Part shown: one piece after another, positions 47,748 to 59,161 of the stretch
How the letters are laid out: the number at the start of each line of letters is the position of its first letter
How positions within the stretch are numbered: the stretch's first letter is position 1
From: Daedaleopsis sinensis
Taxonomy: Eukaryota; Basidiomycota; Agaricomycetes; Polyporales; Polyporaceae
DNA: 64,000 nt
Assembly (NCBI GenBank): GCA_033807695.1
Contig: CM066305.1
Span: forward strand, 2,170,001 to 2,234,000
Reading direction: 5' to 3'
Notes under the pieces: model-generated
Database searches by the model: none
Told to the model about the DNA's origin: nothing
Seen by the model: the letters and a program-made list of their open reading frames with translations, nothing else
Program-made: the position numbers and the translations under genes

Positions 47748-47916
47748 AGACATTATATATGGAGCGATCTATAGGGTACTACAGTAGCAGTACCACTTCC
47801 AATTTACAGTGCGGTTGAATGTGTAGGGTGTAATATTATCGGATTTCGGCTAGGTATCGCAGACGGAAGGGGGTCACATCCAGAAGCAAACGTGCGGTAG
47901 GAAGTCACGTAAAGAT

Positions 47917-49293
47917 TCACCGTCCGCACTGATAGAGTCCAAGCTCCAGCTCCATATCGGACGCATACGCGGCGTCCGTTCGGTCCAAGTAGGCCAGTCT
48001 GTCCGGCGAAGAAGATCCCTTCCTCAGATGCCCCGTCCTCCCTCTTCCAGGGTGATCTAGAACAGTGTCGTCCGACCACCGCTCGTAGCCAGCTGTAGAC
48101 TGCGCGGTAGGAGGAACGACCGGTGGTGGGTTGATATATCCAGGCGGAGGGGCTATCGCGGCCGGAATATAGTGACCATACGGATTGTACCACCCGGAAC
48201 CGTTCCACTGGCACGGCCCGTATGTCATCGGCGCAAAGTTCTGCGGGGGAGGAACAGGTAGCGTATACGGCGGGGGATGCTCAAGGGAACCCTTCTCCCA
48301 GCTGCAACGCGGAACCGAGATCGACGGCAAGTGAGGCGCGTAGTGCGGGTAGCCGTTGGTCCAGCTTGCGCCTGGCAACATCGGAGGAACCATCTTGTGC
48401 ATGGGCGGGATATCATACGGCGGCATCTGGTACGCGAGGTAGTCGAGCAGTGTATAGCCGTTCGTCCAGGTAGGAACCGAGTTTGCCGGAGGAGCAAACC
48501 CTGGCAGATCTTGAGAAAAAGGTAGCATGGACGACTTATAGGGGACGTTCCATCGACTGGGACCCGTACTGGCACTAGGGGATTGCGCGTAATGTCTAGG
48601 TGGGATTCCTGGGGCGGACGACTGTCTGTCCACGGCTCCATTAGACGGTGGAGATTCACTGCATGAAGATATGGTTGAACCGTGGCTGGTTGCGCGCGAG
48701 ATCTTCGAGGGTGTCCGCGGGCGTACTTCCGATTGGGACGCGGAGGCGTACAGTCCTTCCTCAGGAACAGGGTCGAGGTCAGCAGTAAACAGCAATGAGG
48801 ACTGAGGCGGCGACGTGGTGGAGTCGACTAGTAGCACACGCCTAGAAAGCAAGACGTGTGTTGGACAAGATATAGACCGAGTAGCTGGGTTGGCAGGGGG
48901 TGGGCTATGCGCAGGCTTCATGAGCCGTGGTCTTGCGTAGACTGACTTGAGGTTCTTGATCGACAAGCCGCCTTCCTCCGGAGATCCCTGGGCTTGAACC
49001 TCAACTGCTTCGTTGTCGTCTTTACCAAGCCGGGGTTTCCTGACTCTTTTGCGCCTCTGCTTCCGTTTCTCTCCTACGTGAGGTGGCTGGAGTGGGACTG
49101 CCAAGGGAAGAGAAGCTCTCGGGCCCTCAGGCTTCGAGGTTGAGTCGACGGCGACGGATAATGGACGGCCCGCCTTCACCTGAAGGCTCGACTCATCCAC
49201 ACTTGAAGAGTTCTTCTTGACTCGTCTACGTGGCCTGCGCTTCTTGACTGCCAGTGGCAGTAAGGACGATGGCGGAGCCGCGGTCGAAGGCAT
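47917..49293 (-). CDS. basic, Pro-rich protein of unknown function
   Basis: A single open frame of 458 residues starting at ATG 49293. The N-terminus holds two clusters of basic residues (VKKRRPRRRVKKN and EKRKQRRKRVRKPR) that look like nuclear-localisation signals. The middle is Ser/Pro-rich. The C-terminal half repeats an SWTNGY/TWTNGY unit and is Trp/Tyr/Pro-rich (PCQWNGSGWYNPYGHY). No domain recognised. The long intron-free frame with biased composition supports a real gene. Confidence 0.7.
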   Translation of the reverse strand: MPSTAAPPSSLLPLAVKKRRPRRRVKKNSSSVDESSLQVKAGRPLSVAVDSTSKPEGPRASLPLAVPLQPPHVGEKRKQRRKRVRKPRLGKDDNEAVEVQAQGSPEEGGLSIKNLKSVYARPRLMKPAHSPPPANPATRSISCPTHVLLSRRVLLVDSTTSPPQSSLLFTADLDPVPEEGLYASASQSEVRPRTPSKISRATSHGSTISSCSESPPSNGAVDRQSSAPGIPPRHYAQSPSASTGPSRWNVPYKSSMLPFSQDLPGFAPPANSVPTWTNGYTLLDYLAYQMPPYDIPPMHKMVPPMLPGASWTNGYPHYAPHLPSISVPRCSWEKGSLEHPPPYTLPVPPPQNFAPMTYGPCQWNGSGWYNPYGHYIPAAIAPPPGYINPPPVVPPTAQSTAGYERWSDDTVLDHPGRGRTGHLRKGSSSPDRLAYLDRTDAAYASDMELELGLYQCGR

Positions 49294-49980
49294 GTGCGGG
49301 CTTTATGAAGGTGGTCGACAGCTGTACGCAAGAGGGGGAAACAAGCTAGGGCGTGGACACGTCGAGTGGACTAGCAGTAGTACCAACCAAAAGGTGACAC
49401 AGAGAGGGAACTATAAGAGGTTGTCATGGGGGTCCCGTTCACGTTTAAGTAACGCCTGTCCAGGACGGTCCTTGGGTCAGCCTCGGGTCAGCCTACATAC
49501 TGATCAGGACGAGTCAACGTTCAGCCTCGTGTCGCAAAAGCCGATCTCATTTCAGCTATATATCTTTCACGTTGAGTCCGAAGTCAGCAACCAGTACTCC
49601 GCCTGAGCCGTCAAACGAACTGACCATCGGTTAGTACTTTTTGCAGAATGCAGAGATGGTGGCCTAAAGTCAAAAAAGATCACTCACTGGCTGTATCCCG
49701 CTGTGGTGCAAATTCTGATCGGTGCGATGCATATCTCGGACAGGTTTGGACGTGGTCACTGGTCACGACTCACCGCGAATTCGAAGCTCGAGTCGAGATG
49801 CGGTTGTTTGGCAAGAGCTTTTGAAGTAAACAAAACCACGTGGGCACCGGCCCGGTTTCAATGAGGTGACTGGGCGCGAGAGCCACTTTAGACCACCTCT
49901 CTCTTGTGAACGCATCTTACTGCCACTGGTGTCGCAACCCGAGTCAACCTGTTACATACTTTACACTCAACAACGTCGCT
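49294..49980. other. divergent upstream region
   Basis: Between the basic Pro-rich gene (-) and the DUF1748 gene (+). No gene seen. Confidence 0.5.
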
Positions 49981-50435
49981 ATGTTTGGAACTCTCGTTCA
50001 TCTGGGGATTGATGCAGCGTTGCTGAGCGCATTCCTTGCTGGGATTCGGAGGACAACCGGTTTAACGTACGTCGTTCCTTCCTCCTACCGCGCACCTTCG
50101 TCTTCTGAATGGCGAATGAATCAATTACATACAGGCCGAAGCTGTCGGACGTACCCAACAAAGATATCCGACGTAGGTGGAAGTAATAATCCGTCTCCTT
50201 CGCAGTTGTTAATCACCTGCTTTTTGCTATACAGAGATCCTTCGGTCATACTTGGAGTTCGGTATGTCATTTCGGCATCTCGCAAGACCTGAGCTTAACC
50301 TTGAACAATATTGCAGGAGAGTATCTCTTTGACTTCGCCGTTGTCATCTGCGGGGTATGTCCATTTCGCAATTCTTTCCTATGCACTTCTCTCCAACTCG
50401 GATTACAGCGGTCCACCTCCTTTGAGCGGAAGTAG
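49981..50435 (+). CDS. DUF1748-type small membrane protein
   Basis: Five tiny exons: 49981-50066, 50135-50172, 50235-50261, 50317-50354 and 50409-50435, 71 residues. Two exons are only 27 bases. The spliced product starts MFGTLVHLGIDAALLSAFL, continues with an AGIRRTTGLTPKL segment and ends with FGEYLFDFAVVICG and a short polar tail. This follows the pattern I recall for the small fungal DUF1748 family: an N-terminal hydrophobic helix, the RxTGLTP turn and a second short helix. Role unknown. No single exon would be found by an open-frame scan. Confidence 0.85.
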
Positions 50436-50728
50436 AATGCACACCCCTCGCTGCCCGCTCATCGAGTGAGCTTCACCACCTCAACGTGTGTTTCCCTTCT
50501 TGCCTTCGTATCATTGTCGTCGCTAACACCCTTGACAGCCCGAGCCCTCGTGTCCCGCCTCGCTATCACACACGCTTTCCGCACCTGTCTTCGCACACCC
50601 GCCATTCCTTGGATGTTGATGGATATTTATAATTTTGGGTCAAGCAGCACCCATGTACACGTACGTCCGCATCGCCCAAACCATGAACACCCTCCACTCC
50701 CGACTCGCTCGTGTGCTGCGCTACCTGG

Positions 50729-51206
50729 TCATCCGAGGAAGTTGTACACGAAGAAGTGTAGTACGATCGAGCCAATGGCAAAGTCTGCAAAGGCTCTGCA
50801 TCAGGGGGATTAGCGGGCTGTTGCAGTTCGAATCATAGTAGGACATACCGTTCTGGTGAAACTTCCTTGAATTCGGTCCGGTTCGCGGGGTTCACTTGTG
50901 CGCGTAGAGACGCGGCAAGCACGAACTGTCCAACGCAACTGGCGAAACTAAGGGCCCCGACGTCAGATAAGGAGAAAGTAGAGCAAGGGGCAAGACCGAC
51001 CCAGCCAAGAATGCATTGAAGGGGAAGTTGGTGACTAGGATGCAGTAGAGGAACTGAATGATCCCGGAAAGCATGAGGAAGACCAGGAACGCGTCGATCG
51101 TCTTGAGCCGCGTCGAGGTTGTGTCATAGTAGGCCGACCATAGCGACAGAATGGGACTCTGCGAGGAGCCTGCCTTCGCTGGCGGGGCGGTCTTTGCGGC
51201 AGGCAT
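50729..51206 (-). CDS. ost2: oligosaccharyltransferase subunit OST2/DAD1
   Basis: Exons (-): 51206-51001, 50938-50849 and 50795-50729, 120 residues. Motifs of the DAD/Ost2 family run through all exons: FLVFLMLSGIIQFLYCILV, NFPFNAFLAGCVGQFVL, RAQVNPANRTEFKEVSPER and AFADFAIGSIVLHFFVYN with the closing FLG. The protein is a three-helix ER-membrane subunit of the complex that transfers N-glycans to nascent chains. Exon 1 ends in GTCGGT, a donor form also used elsewhere in this window. It starts 214 bases from the divergent mitochondrial-ribosome gene. Confidence 0.95.
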
Positions 51207-51420
51207 GAAGGAATGTGGACAGGAGAACGAGCACGAGGGTGTAGAGTCGACGTGGAGAAGCGGGCGCAGTTGCTTGCCCGAAACGGAAGCTACGTCTATT
51301 CGTGGAGACGCCCGTTGCCCATTCCAAAATTCAGAAGCGCCCACAGCGGTCCCTGCCCTCACTCAGACTTCAGGTTACCCTCGCGTGCTCGGTACTCGCT
51401 CCCGCCTCCTCCCTCCGAGA
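51207..51420. promoter_or_regulatory. divergent promoter of OST2 and the mitoribosomal SOD-fold gene
   Basis: 214 bases between opposed start codons, so the promoter is probably shared. No specific site identified. Confidence 0.5.
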
Positions 51421-52592
51421 ATGTCCAGTCTCGGCCTCCGACTTGCTGCAAGCACCTCACGCGCTGCGCGTGTTGCGTCCAACTCATGTCGCATCCAGTC
51501 AAGGGCGTTGCACAAGCGGAAGGATCTCCCGTATAATGTCGAGGGAGGATTGGGCTCCTTCCTCCCCCCTCCTGCGCTCAAGATGATCGCGGAGGACTAC
51601 CAGCAGGGGCTGCTGGACAGGCTGAATGATCAGGTCCGGGGTGCGTGTGCTGTCTGAGATATCACAATCTCGCGGCGTGTATTGAACACCAGCTGGCACG
51701 TCGCAGGTACTGCTCTCGAGAACAAGAGCATAGTCCAGACTATCGTGGACGCTGCACGAGACCCCAACAAGATTCTCGAGTTCAACTACGCGGCCGAGGC
51801 CCTGAACAACTCCTTCTTCCTAGAGAACCTGGTGCGTCCCTCTCACCCCCCTGCTATGCTACACCGTTTCTCAGTCCTCTGCAGAAACCGCCACCGGAAA
51901 ACGCGACGTCGCACGAGGGCGAGCTCCGGACGAACGACACCCTCTTCCGGCGCATCGTCTTCCACTACGGCTCGCTCGCGCACTTCCAGTCGAGCTTCAG
52001 CGCCGCCGTCCTCGGCATGTCCTCCTCCGGCTGGATCTGGCTCGTCTCGGACACAGAGGGCCAGCTCGGGATCGTCCCCACCTTCGGCGCAGGCACGCTG
52101 CTCGTCCGCTCCGGGCAAGCGACCAAGACGTTCGAAGAGTGGCAGAGGATCGTCGGGGAGGCCACCCTCCGTTTCGACGAGCCCCCGAAGGCGCTGTCCG
52201 GGGAGGCCACCCTCCGTCTCGACGAGCCCCCGAAGGCGCTGTCCGGGGACGACCTGCGGAATATGTCCTCTCCGCTGTCGGGCATCACGCACGGCGCGCC
52301 CCCGCTCGACCCACACACGCCCGCGCGGAGCATGTCGTACCACGCGCGCCCGAGGGGCATCTACGACCACGACCAGAGCTCGCGGCCGTTGAACCAGTCG
52401 GAGCAGGACACGCGGAAAACTGGCGAGATTATTTTCCCGCTGCTTTGTGTATCCGTGCATGAACACGCGTGGGTGGGCGCAGGGTACGGTGTATGGGGCA
52501 AGGAGGAGTACATGAAGCGCTTTTGGACGGTCGTCGACTGGAAGAGGGTCAAGGATCTGTACACTAAGATCTCCCCCAAGACCAGTCTGTGA
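51421..52592 (+). CDS. mitochondrial ribosomal protein with Fe/Mn-SOD fold (Rsm26/MRP1 type)
   Basis: Exons 51421-51640, 51707-51831 and 51885-52592, 350 residues. The basic, Ser/Ala-rich N-terminus is a mitochondrial presequence. The body follows the superoxide-dismutase pattern (YNVEGGLGSFLPPPALKM, NYAAEALNNSFFLENL, FHYGSLAHFQSSFSAAVLG, SSGWIWLVSD, HEHAWVGAGYGVWGKEEY). Several metal-ligand positions of true SODs are changed (for example the usual DVWEHAY is HEHAWVG), which fits the small-subunit mitoribosome relatives rather than an enzyme. A 45-base in-frame duplication (52155-52244) repeats GEATLR.DEPPKALS. Confidence 0.85.
52155..52244 (+). repeat. 45-base in-frame tandem duplication in coding sequence
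   Basis: Two adjacent units encoding GEATLRFDEPPKALS and GEATLRLDEPPKALS. They differ at one or two bases. Confidence 0.9.
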
Positions 52593-52814
52593 GGTGTTGG
52601 AGCAGGAAGGGTCGGGTTCGTTACTCTAGCGGAATGCACTGGCATTGGTATATCTCCACTCATTGTCGCAACTGCTGTGCTGCTGCTGCTACTACTTCTT
52701 CTCTTATCCTCATATAGTCTTTAGAGCTCAAAAGTACACCTAATTTGGCTGCTTACCGCTCACAGCATTGTTGCTACGGGACGTTCAAGTGCATATGTAC
52801 ACGCATGGTCAAGG

Positions 52815-54556
52815 TCACCATCTCCACTCGATGTTGCCGAACGAGGTACCCCGCATGCCCTTGTAAGGTTTGTACACCTCGCCCGTCAGTTTGAGCTGTT
52901 CGATCCTGATAGCAGAGTAATTGTGTTGCGGAATCTCGAAGCGAACGTGGAAGGCCCGTGAAGGTCGGGGTACTTCAGCACTACGTACCGGGAATGTTAC
53001 AATCGTCGACTCTGAGAAGGTGTTCAGCTACTCACGTTGAATTGAACGTTCCGCGCAGGGTATAATTGGCGGAGGGAGAAAGTGATTTGAGCTCCCAAAC
53101 AAGCGTCTGCACGGCTCCCGTCAGGAATGCGTCCACCAAGATCTCGAACGCGGACGAGGTGATCACCTTAGTTCTCGAGTTGAACGTCCATGACGCGTTG
53201 TGCGACGCGAGGCAGCTGGCTCCAGTGGCACCCTCGCCCAGGTATAACTCCACGACCACGTTCTCCATTGTGCGTGTCGTCAGTCGCGAACTGAGCGTGA
53301 GGTCTATGGCGCCGCCGTGCTCGTCAATCGTGAGGCCCGGCCGCAAGATGAAGGGGATGGATGTCTGCGCTACCGCGCTCGCTGTCGCGGGGGCGTAGCG
53401 GTAGTCCATGAGCTTGAACTTGCCGTCCGGAGGGACGAAGGAAAGCACCCGGTCGCGTGACCACCGCTGCAGGCTTGACATGGATGAGGACGCGAAGAGA
53501 GTAGCAGTGGAGATTAGCCTACCGGACACAGGGGTGGAACGAACAGTCGTGCAGCGACTGGGCGTTCGAGAATGTCAAGAGCAGATCGGGTGTGCCTAGT
53601 AGGGGGATGTGTCAGAGTAGGTGTCGGCAGACAGAACCTAGCATTGCAACGTATGTACCTGACAGCTTGCAGTTTGAGTCCACTTTGCCCCACACGGTGC
53701 TCACGGCAGGCTGCCCGTTCCTGCCCCCATGCCTGTCAGCATAACGCACTCAGGTGCCTTCGAGTGGACAACGTACTGGTTCACGATGGCCTCGAGGGTC
53801 TCGACCACGTCAAAGTAGATCTCGTTGTTGTTGTACCGCACCCCGGCCTTTCGCCACGGTATTGGGGAGGCAAAGGGGTGCGAGCTGGCGGAAGAGCTTG
53901 CGAGGCCGGACACTCCCGCTACGGAGAGCACTTTGTGCAGCAGGGTCGGAGGGAGGACGATATCTCGAAGGGCATTCGTAGATGTTGTCAGCGGATGTCC
54001 GCCAGAATCGAGCGTTTCCTCCAGTAGCTTCACGCAGAGGGACAGATGTCAGCCAGGCGGACTCGGGGACACCTCAGGCTCGGGTGCACGTACCTGGTAC
54101 ACCACATCGAAGTTGTCCTTCAAGGTCTCCGCAGACAGGTGTCCGAAGTACTCGTGCAGAATGTCGACGAACGTCTGCAGGAACGCGAACGCGTATAATG
54201 GATCCACTAGTTCCGTTCAGGGAGCCTGATCGCCGAACATTCAGACGCACTCACAGTCTCCGCTCACAGGACACAAGTACCGCAGCTCGCCGCGTTTGAC
54301 ATGACAACATGCGCTAGGGCTGTCCAGGTTCAAGCCGGGTACGTAGATCACCGGGTCCACATCGGTTGGCCGCGGAGAGTTTGCGAGAGCACTGTTGAGA
54401 GCATCGATGTGCAGAAGGGGGTAAGCCGGCGGGAAGGAGCGGAAACCGGACTGAACAATTGGCCGTCTGTGAGAGCATCAGATTAGCAGGGCTGGATACG
54501 TTGCCGGGGAACACAGACCCGGTGTTGTCGAGGATGATGAGGCCGTCGATAGCCAT
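52815..54556 (-). CDS. apm3: AP-3 complex subunit mu
   Basis: Eight exons (-): 54556-54519, 54466-54255, 54206-54094, 54027-53777, 53732-53659, 53595-53523, 53473-53036 and 52980-52815, 454 residues. The start MAIDGLIILDNTGRPIVQSG, then FLQTFVDILHEYFGHLSAETL (longin-type domain), SFHPCVRLQRWSRDRVLSFV and PPDGKFKLMDYRY (mu homology domain) identify AP-3 mu. The complex sorts cargo from the Golgi or endosomes to the vacuole. The acceptors before CCTGCAG (exon 7) and TGCTGAAG (exon 8) were chosen because only they keep the frame. Confidence 0.9.
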
Positions 54557-55061
54557 GGAAGTCAGAGGGAGAGTGCGTAAATGACGTCTCATCCAAGCCA
54601 CCGGCCTATCCGGACCGCCGCTGAGATCACTCGGCTACGAGACGAGGCGGACGAACTTTACGGTAGCAGTGCACAGATCGAGCCTGTAACGCAGCGTCGC
54701 ATTTATGTAGTACTAGCTAGACACAGCAACAGATGGTAGATACATTCCCGCGAAACCTCATAGAACATTCCTGTATACAAACCTGGACAGCGATGGCTCC
54801 AATGCAAAACAATGTGACCGAGAACTACGAACGTCGACTAAGAGCACAACAACGGAACAACACCAGGACTAGATGGGCAGAGATCAACGAGCCATTGCAG
54901 CAAAGCTAGAGTCTGTATCGCGCCGTGTCGGCGGCGACGTGTGCAAGCAGCGCACACAGACGCGAAGCCAATGTCCCCACACAAACCCACAAACCTACCA
55001 CCACGCCCCGGATCTCCCTACCTCGAGCCCTCGAGCCCCCCATATGATATGTGCATACCGA
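54557..55061. other. intergenic region
   Basis: Between the start of AP-3 mu and the 3' end of the Zn2Cys6 gene, both on the minus strand. No gene seen. Confidence 0.5.
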
Positions 55062-58000
55062 CTACTGCGCCGGGCCCGGAACGATGTGCGTGAAGCTCTC
55101 CGGCCGCTGCATGACGTCGAGGAACTGGTTCCACTCCGACAGCCCGAACCCAATCGACGCGCCCCACATCGAGCTCTCGTCCGCCGGGTGCACGTAGACG
55201 GGCTCCTCCGGGCCCTCGCGGAACACCTGCGCGTGGTGCTGCATCGCCTCGGTCGGCTGCGCGTAGCGCACCATGGGGGGGTACACCTGGCCCCCGGGGC
55301 TCGCGTGTGTCGGGGAGTACTGTGGGGGCGGGGGGTGTGGCGGGAGCTGCGCGTGCCCGTGCGGCTGCGTCTGGATAGCGGACGTCGCCGCTCGGTGTGG
55401 GGGGTACTGCACGGCGTGCTGGGAGGGGGGATACTGTGAGGACGCGGGCTCGGGCTGGGTCTGCGACCAGCGGGTCGCCGAGATCGGCGCCTGCGTGGGC
55501 TGCGGTTGGCGGACGGACTGGGGATGCTGCTGTGGCGGCGGAGGAGCCTGACGGTGCGCCACGTCTGGTGGGTGAGTTTGGTACCCATGCGCAGCCTGCG
55601 CGAGAGCTTGCATCGCGCCGTCATAGCGGGTGTATCCAGGGGAGTCCGCGGACCTCGAGTACGGCGCATCTTGGTAAGGAAACGCCAGCGTGCGGACCAG
55701 GCTGAGAACTTGCGCCTTCTTGCGTTCACGCTCCTCCCTTGACAGCTCTAGCAACTCGTCCGAGTACAGCGGGGCAAGTGCCTGGAGGATTGTCAGCGCC
55801 TTGTCCGCCACTGGCATCCAGCGACTTTGCTCCAGGGACGCGGTTGATTTGCGGATGTTTTCCCGAAAGAGGCTCGCAGCAGGTTGGTCTGGTTTCATGA
55901 TGAGCTGGAAGGAGAAAAACATCGCCGCGGAGAAGACGTGGAATGGACCCCAGTTCATGTGGCCCGGCACCGCGAGAGCAGTATTAGAGAGAAAGTCGGG
56001 CCGTGTCTGGCCCACGAGCGCGATGAGCTGTGAGGCGGCGCTGACGGCGATTTCGAGGCTTTCAGGAACTTTGGCGTAGGGTCGATGGAGGGTAAAGCGG
56101 ATGTGGTGATATGCGGTGCGGATAATGACGCTCTGCACGCCTAATCTGCGGACAGCCGTTATTGGACTCGCTAGGCTCCGTGCGATGCGGTAGTCGTCGA
56201 GGTCGAGCTCTGACGGCAAACCATCGTACCATTCCGTGAGCATCCTATCCTTGTCCTGCACAGAGGAGTAGGGGACGGCACGGAACGAGACCGCGTCGTC
56301 CATGATGTCTCCAAGCACGTAAGCAAGCTTGAAGAGCGCGATGTTGGGCAAATATAGCCGTTGCGACTTGTCAATTGCAGGATCGCAGTACATCGGTAGA
56401 TGAGTGTTGAAGTGGTGAGAGGCGATGGAGAGCGGCCGGCCGAACATGAACGCCTGCCATCGCTCTAGGAGGATGATATGCCACCACGCCCAGCGCCGGC
56501 GTTCAGCAACAAGTTTGTCAAACCGCGTCGTGCCTGGGTCGCGGTGCAGTCCCATGGCCGTCCCGATAGTCACGAGTTCTCCGCGTACACTCCATGTCTC
56601 CTCCGGGTCCTCCTTCGCGAAGGTGAGGTAGTGGGAGCGCACCAGCAGGAGCTCGACCAATTCCAGCGAATATGACCGTCCGGGACTGACAGAGTCCCTG
56701 CGGTATCGGTCGAGTGCGCAGCGCATGATGCTATAGCACTTGGAACCCAGCTCTTCGCACGTCTCGGACATGCCTGAGAGCAGAGCGTGTCGTGGAGGGA
56801 GATAGCGCGCCGCCAGCGCAATGAGTATGCACACGGTAGCGAGCACGATCCGATCACCGTGTTTGCCGTTCTTGTAACGGTCCCAGCCCGCAAGCAGCGC
56901 CGGTTCGTTGACGTGTCGGTAGACCCAATTGCAGTACTCGAAGTAGTACTGGATGAGGCCGTCGATGATGGGGATGTGGGGGAGTTGGGAGATCAAGTCC
57001 TGGTCAAATTCACCTGTCATTGCCGTCTCTACACCTTCTGAAAGAGTACGAGACGGAGATGTGGATGGCGCCGGAGAGGTCCGCCCATTTTGGTCGAGAT
57101 CGTCACGATCAAGGGTCTGTATGAGATGGGGTCAGCAAGTCGACAGTCGGGGATAGTCACAACACGACCGACATTGATCAGATGTGAGGCGGCACTAGTG
57201 GGTCCAGCATACAGACCTCCGGACGCTTGCTGCCCAAGCATGCCGGGAGTGCTTGTCATAACCACATCCTCCGATTGTTCCTTGTCGAGTATCGAGCCTT
57301 CCGGATCAGGACTGGCTCTTGACGGTGCATGGCTGTCGTACGACAGCGCATGGGACGAGAACGAGCCCCGCCGTACGTCCGGAGAGTAGGGGAGTGAAGG
57401 TTGGCGGGGCACGGGCTGCTGGTATACGTGCGACTCTAGGAGGGCCAAGGACTGCCGTATGCGCGAAAATTCGGCGGCAGGATCGACGGGTGTGCGCCTG
57501 ATGTGGGTCGAAGAAGACGGACATGAGCTGGATTTCGAGAGAACAGGAGATGGCGATGAGGGCGGCGATGGACACGTACTGCTGATCGACGGCGCCTCTG
57601 AAGCCAGGATCGGCATCCTGCCCTTGGTAGCAGAGCGCGGTGGTGCCTGCGTGCGGCCAGACGGGGAGAGCGTCGGTAGACGGCTAGGAAGACGAGAGAA
57701 GGGACTGACCTCTGAGCACACAAGACGAGCACGGCCGGTTTCTAGAGATCCGAGGACAGCGAGGAGATGAGGTTAGCCAAGCGGATTTCCTCGGACGGCC
57801 GTTTGGGCGGGGCGACACGGCCCCCCGCCCGCAGAAGAGGACAAGATCTGGACAGAGCAAGATTTGGAGGAGACTGACCTGTCGCACTTGAGCTTGCTGT
57901 TCCTGCATGGCTCGCAGTTGATCGCCTTGCGCGCCCGCTTGGGGGGCGGCCGCGCGTCCGATCCCGCGTTGTCCGTCGAGTCGGCTGAGCCGTTCGCGCC

Positions 58001-58111
58001 AGGCGAGCGCACGCGGACCTGCTTGGCTCTGGGTGCGGAACCCGACGCAGAGCCCGAAGGCGCGAGGGCAGATAGATGGCCGTTTGAGTTGCCGGGCTGA
58101 GAGGCAGGCAT
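55062..58111 (-). CDS. Zn2Cys6 transcription factor with fungal-specific TF domain
   Basis: Exons (-): 58111-57879, 57741-57710, 57646-57580, 57527-57173 and 57116-55062, 913 residues. The binuclear zinc cluster has Cys66, 69, 76, 82, 85 and 94 (CEPCRNSKLKCDRNRPCSSC), assembled only after splicing the first three exons. A short coil (RIRQSLALLESHV) follows. The middle region from about residue 245 (FDQDLISQLPHIPIIDGL) to about 560 is the fungal_trans domain: WWHIILLERWQAFMFGRPLS, ELDLDDYRIARSL and WGPFHVFSAAMFFSFQLIM. The tail is Pro/Gln-rich. Target genes are unknown. Two introns in the DNA-binding part are short and easy to misannotate. Confidence 0.92.
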
Positions 58112-59161
58112 GCTCGCACGGGGGCGGAGAAGAGGGAGGTGGGGCGATCTGAGGGTTCTTATTGGGGAGACGGGGAGGTGGGGCGGCGGCGGACGAGGGG
58201 GGTCGGAGATGGGTGGTCGCGGCGGAGGCTTGCAGCGAGGTCGATGTCGGGGACAACAGCGGCAATCGAGAGTGCACTGGACGGACTGGGAGGGAGCCTT
58301 AACAGCCCAGGCGCCTCCCTGTGCAGACGGCAATCCCTCTTCCTTTCCCTGGCTGCTGCAAGCCGCTGTCAACCCACCACATGTGAGCATCCTCCGCCGC
58401 CCGCCTGATTGGCCCAAACCCCCTCCTTACCCCCGCCACCCCTCCCGACCGCCAGACGTCCCACGTCCACATACATCCGATGTCCTCCGACTCCATACAT
58501 CCACGCGCCCATTCTCCGTGGTTGATCCCGACCGGTTCCTGTGTGCCCGTCGCGCGCGAGTCTGCATCGGAGGAGGCGAGGGTGGTGGCAGAAGGACAGG
58601 CGCCATCGAATGCTCACCGCAAGGGCGGGTGATCGTTTATGGTGCTCGCGATCGGATCTTATCCTGTCCAGGATCTCCGATGGCCACCAATTGCCGGCGG
58701 GCTCTTTGTCGGGCGTCGGTCTCAAATGGTGTCATACACATGTGTACTCAATTGTTCAGGAACTGATATCGATATACAACTGCACTACTACATCTGTACG
58801 TACTCAAAATCACGATCCACCTCAATCTATGACCACGGCCTCCTCGGTCCACCAGCCGCAACTGTTGGTCGTCGTGACATCCGAGGACAATACTTCGACG
58901 ACATGAACTTAGATTTCAGACGTGCATATCATATGTCAACCAGGTGGGATGACGTCAATTTCACTGTTGGAGTCTGGACCCTACTTTATCACATACATCT
59001 ATGTACGAATCCCGACAGCACTCGGACACCACTGCGTACAAAATAATAACACCTATAGAGGCGGAACGGGCACAGAGTGAATAGCAATAGCTTACAGTTA
59101 GGATACAGCACGATCCGATACTCTACACGGTTCCCCTTTCCCTGCTTGCATGATCCGTGGT
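58112..59161. other. intergenic region
   Basis: Promoter of the Zn2Cys6 gene and 3' side of the hexokinase gene. Short overlapping frames only. Confidence 0.5.

Noticed and set aside
58639..59046. 135-codon plus-strand frame downstream of hexokinase
   Set aside because: No ATG context or family pattern. It lies in the intergenic AT-richer region and looks like chance.
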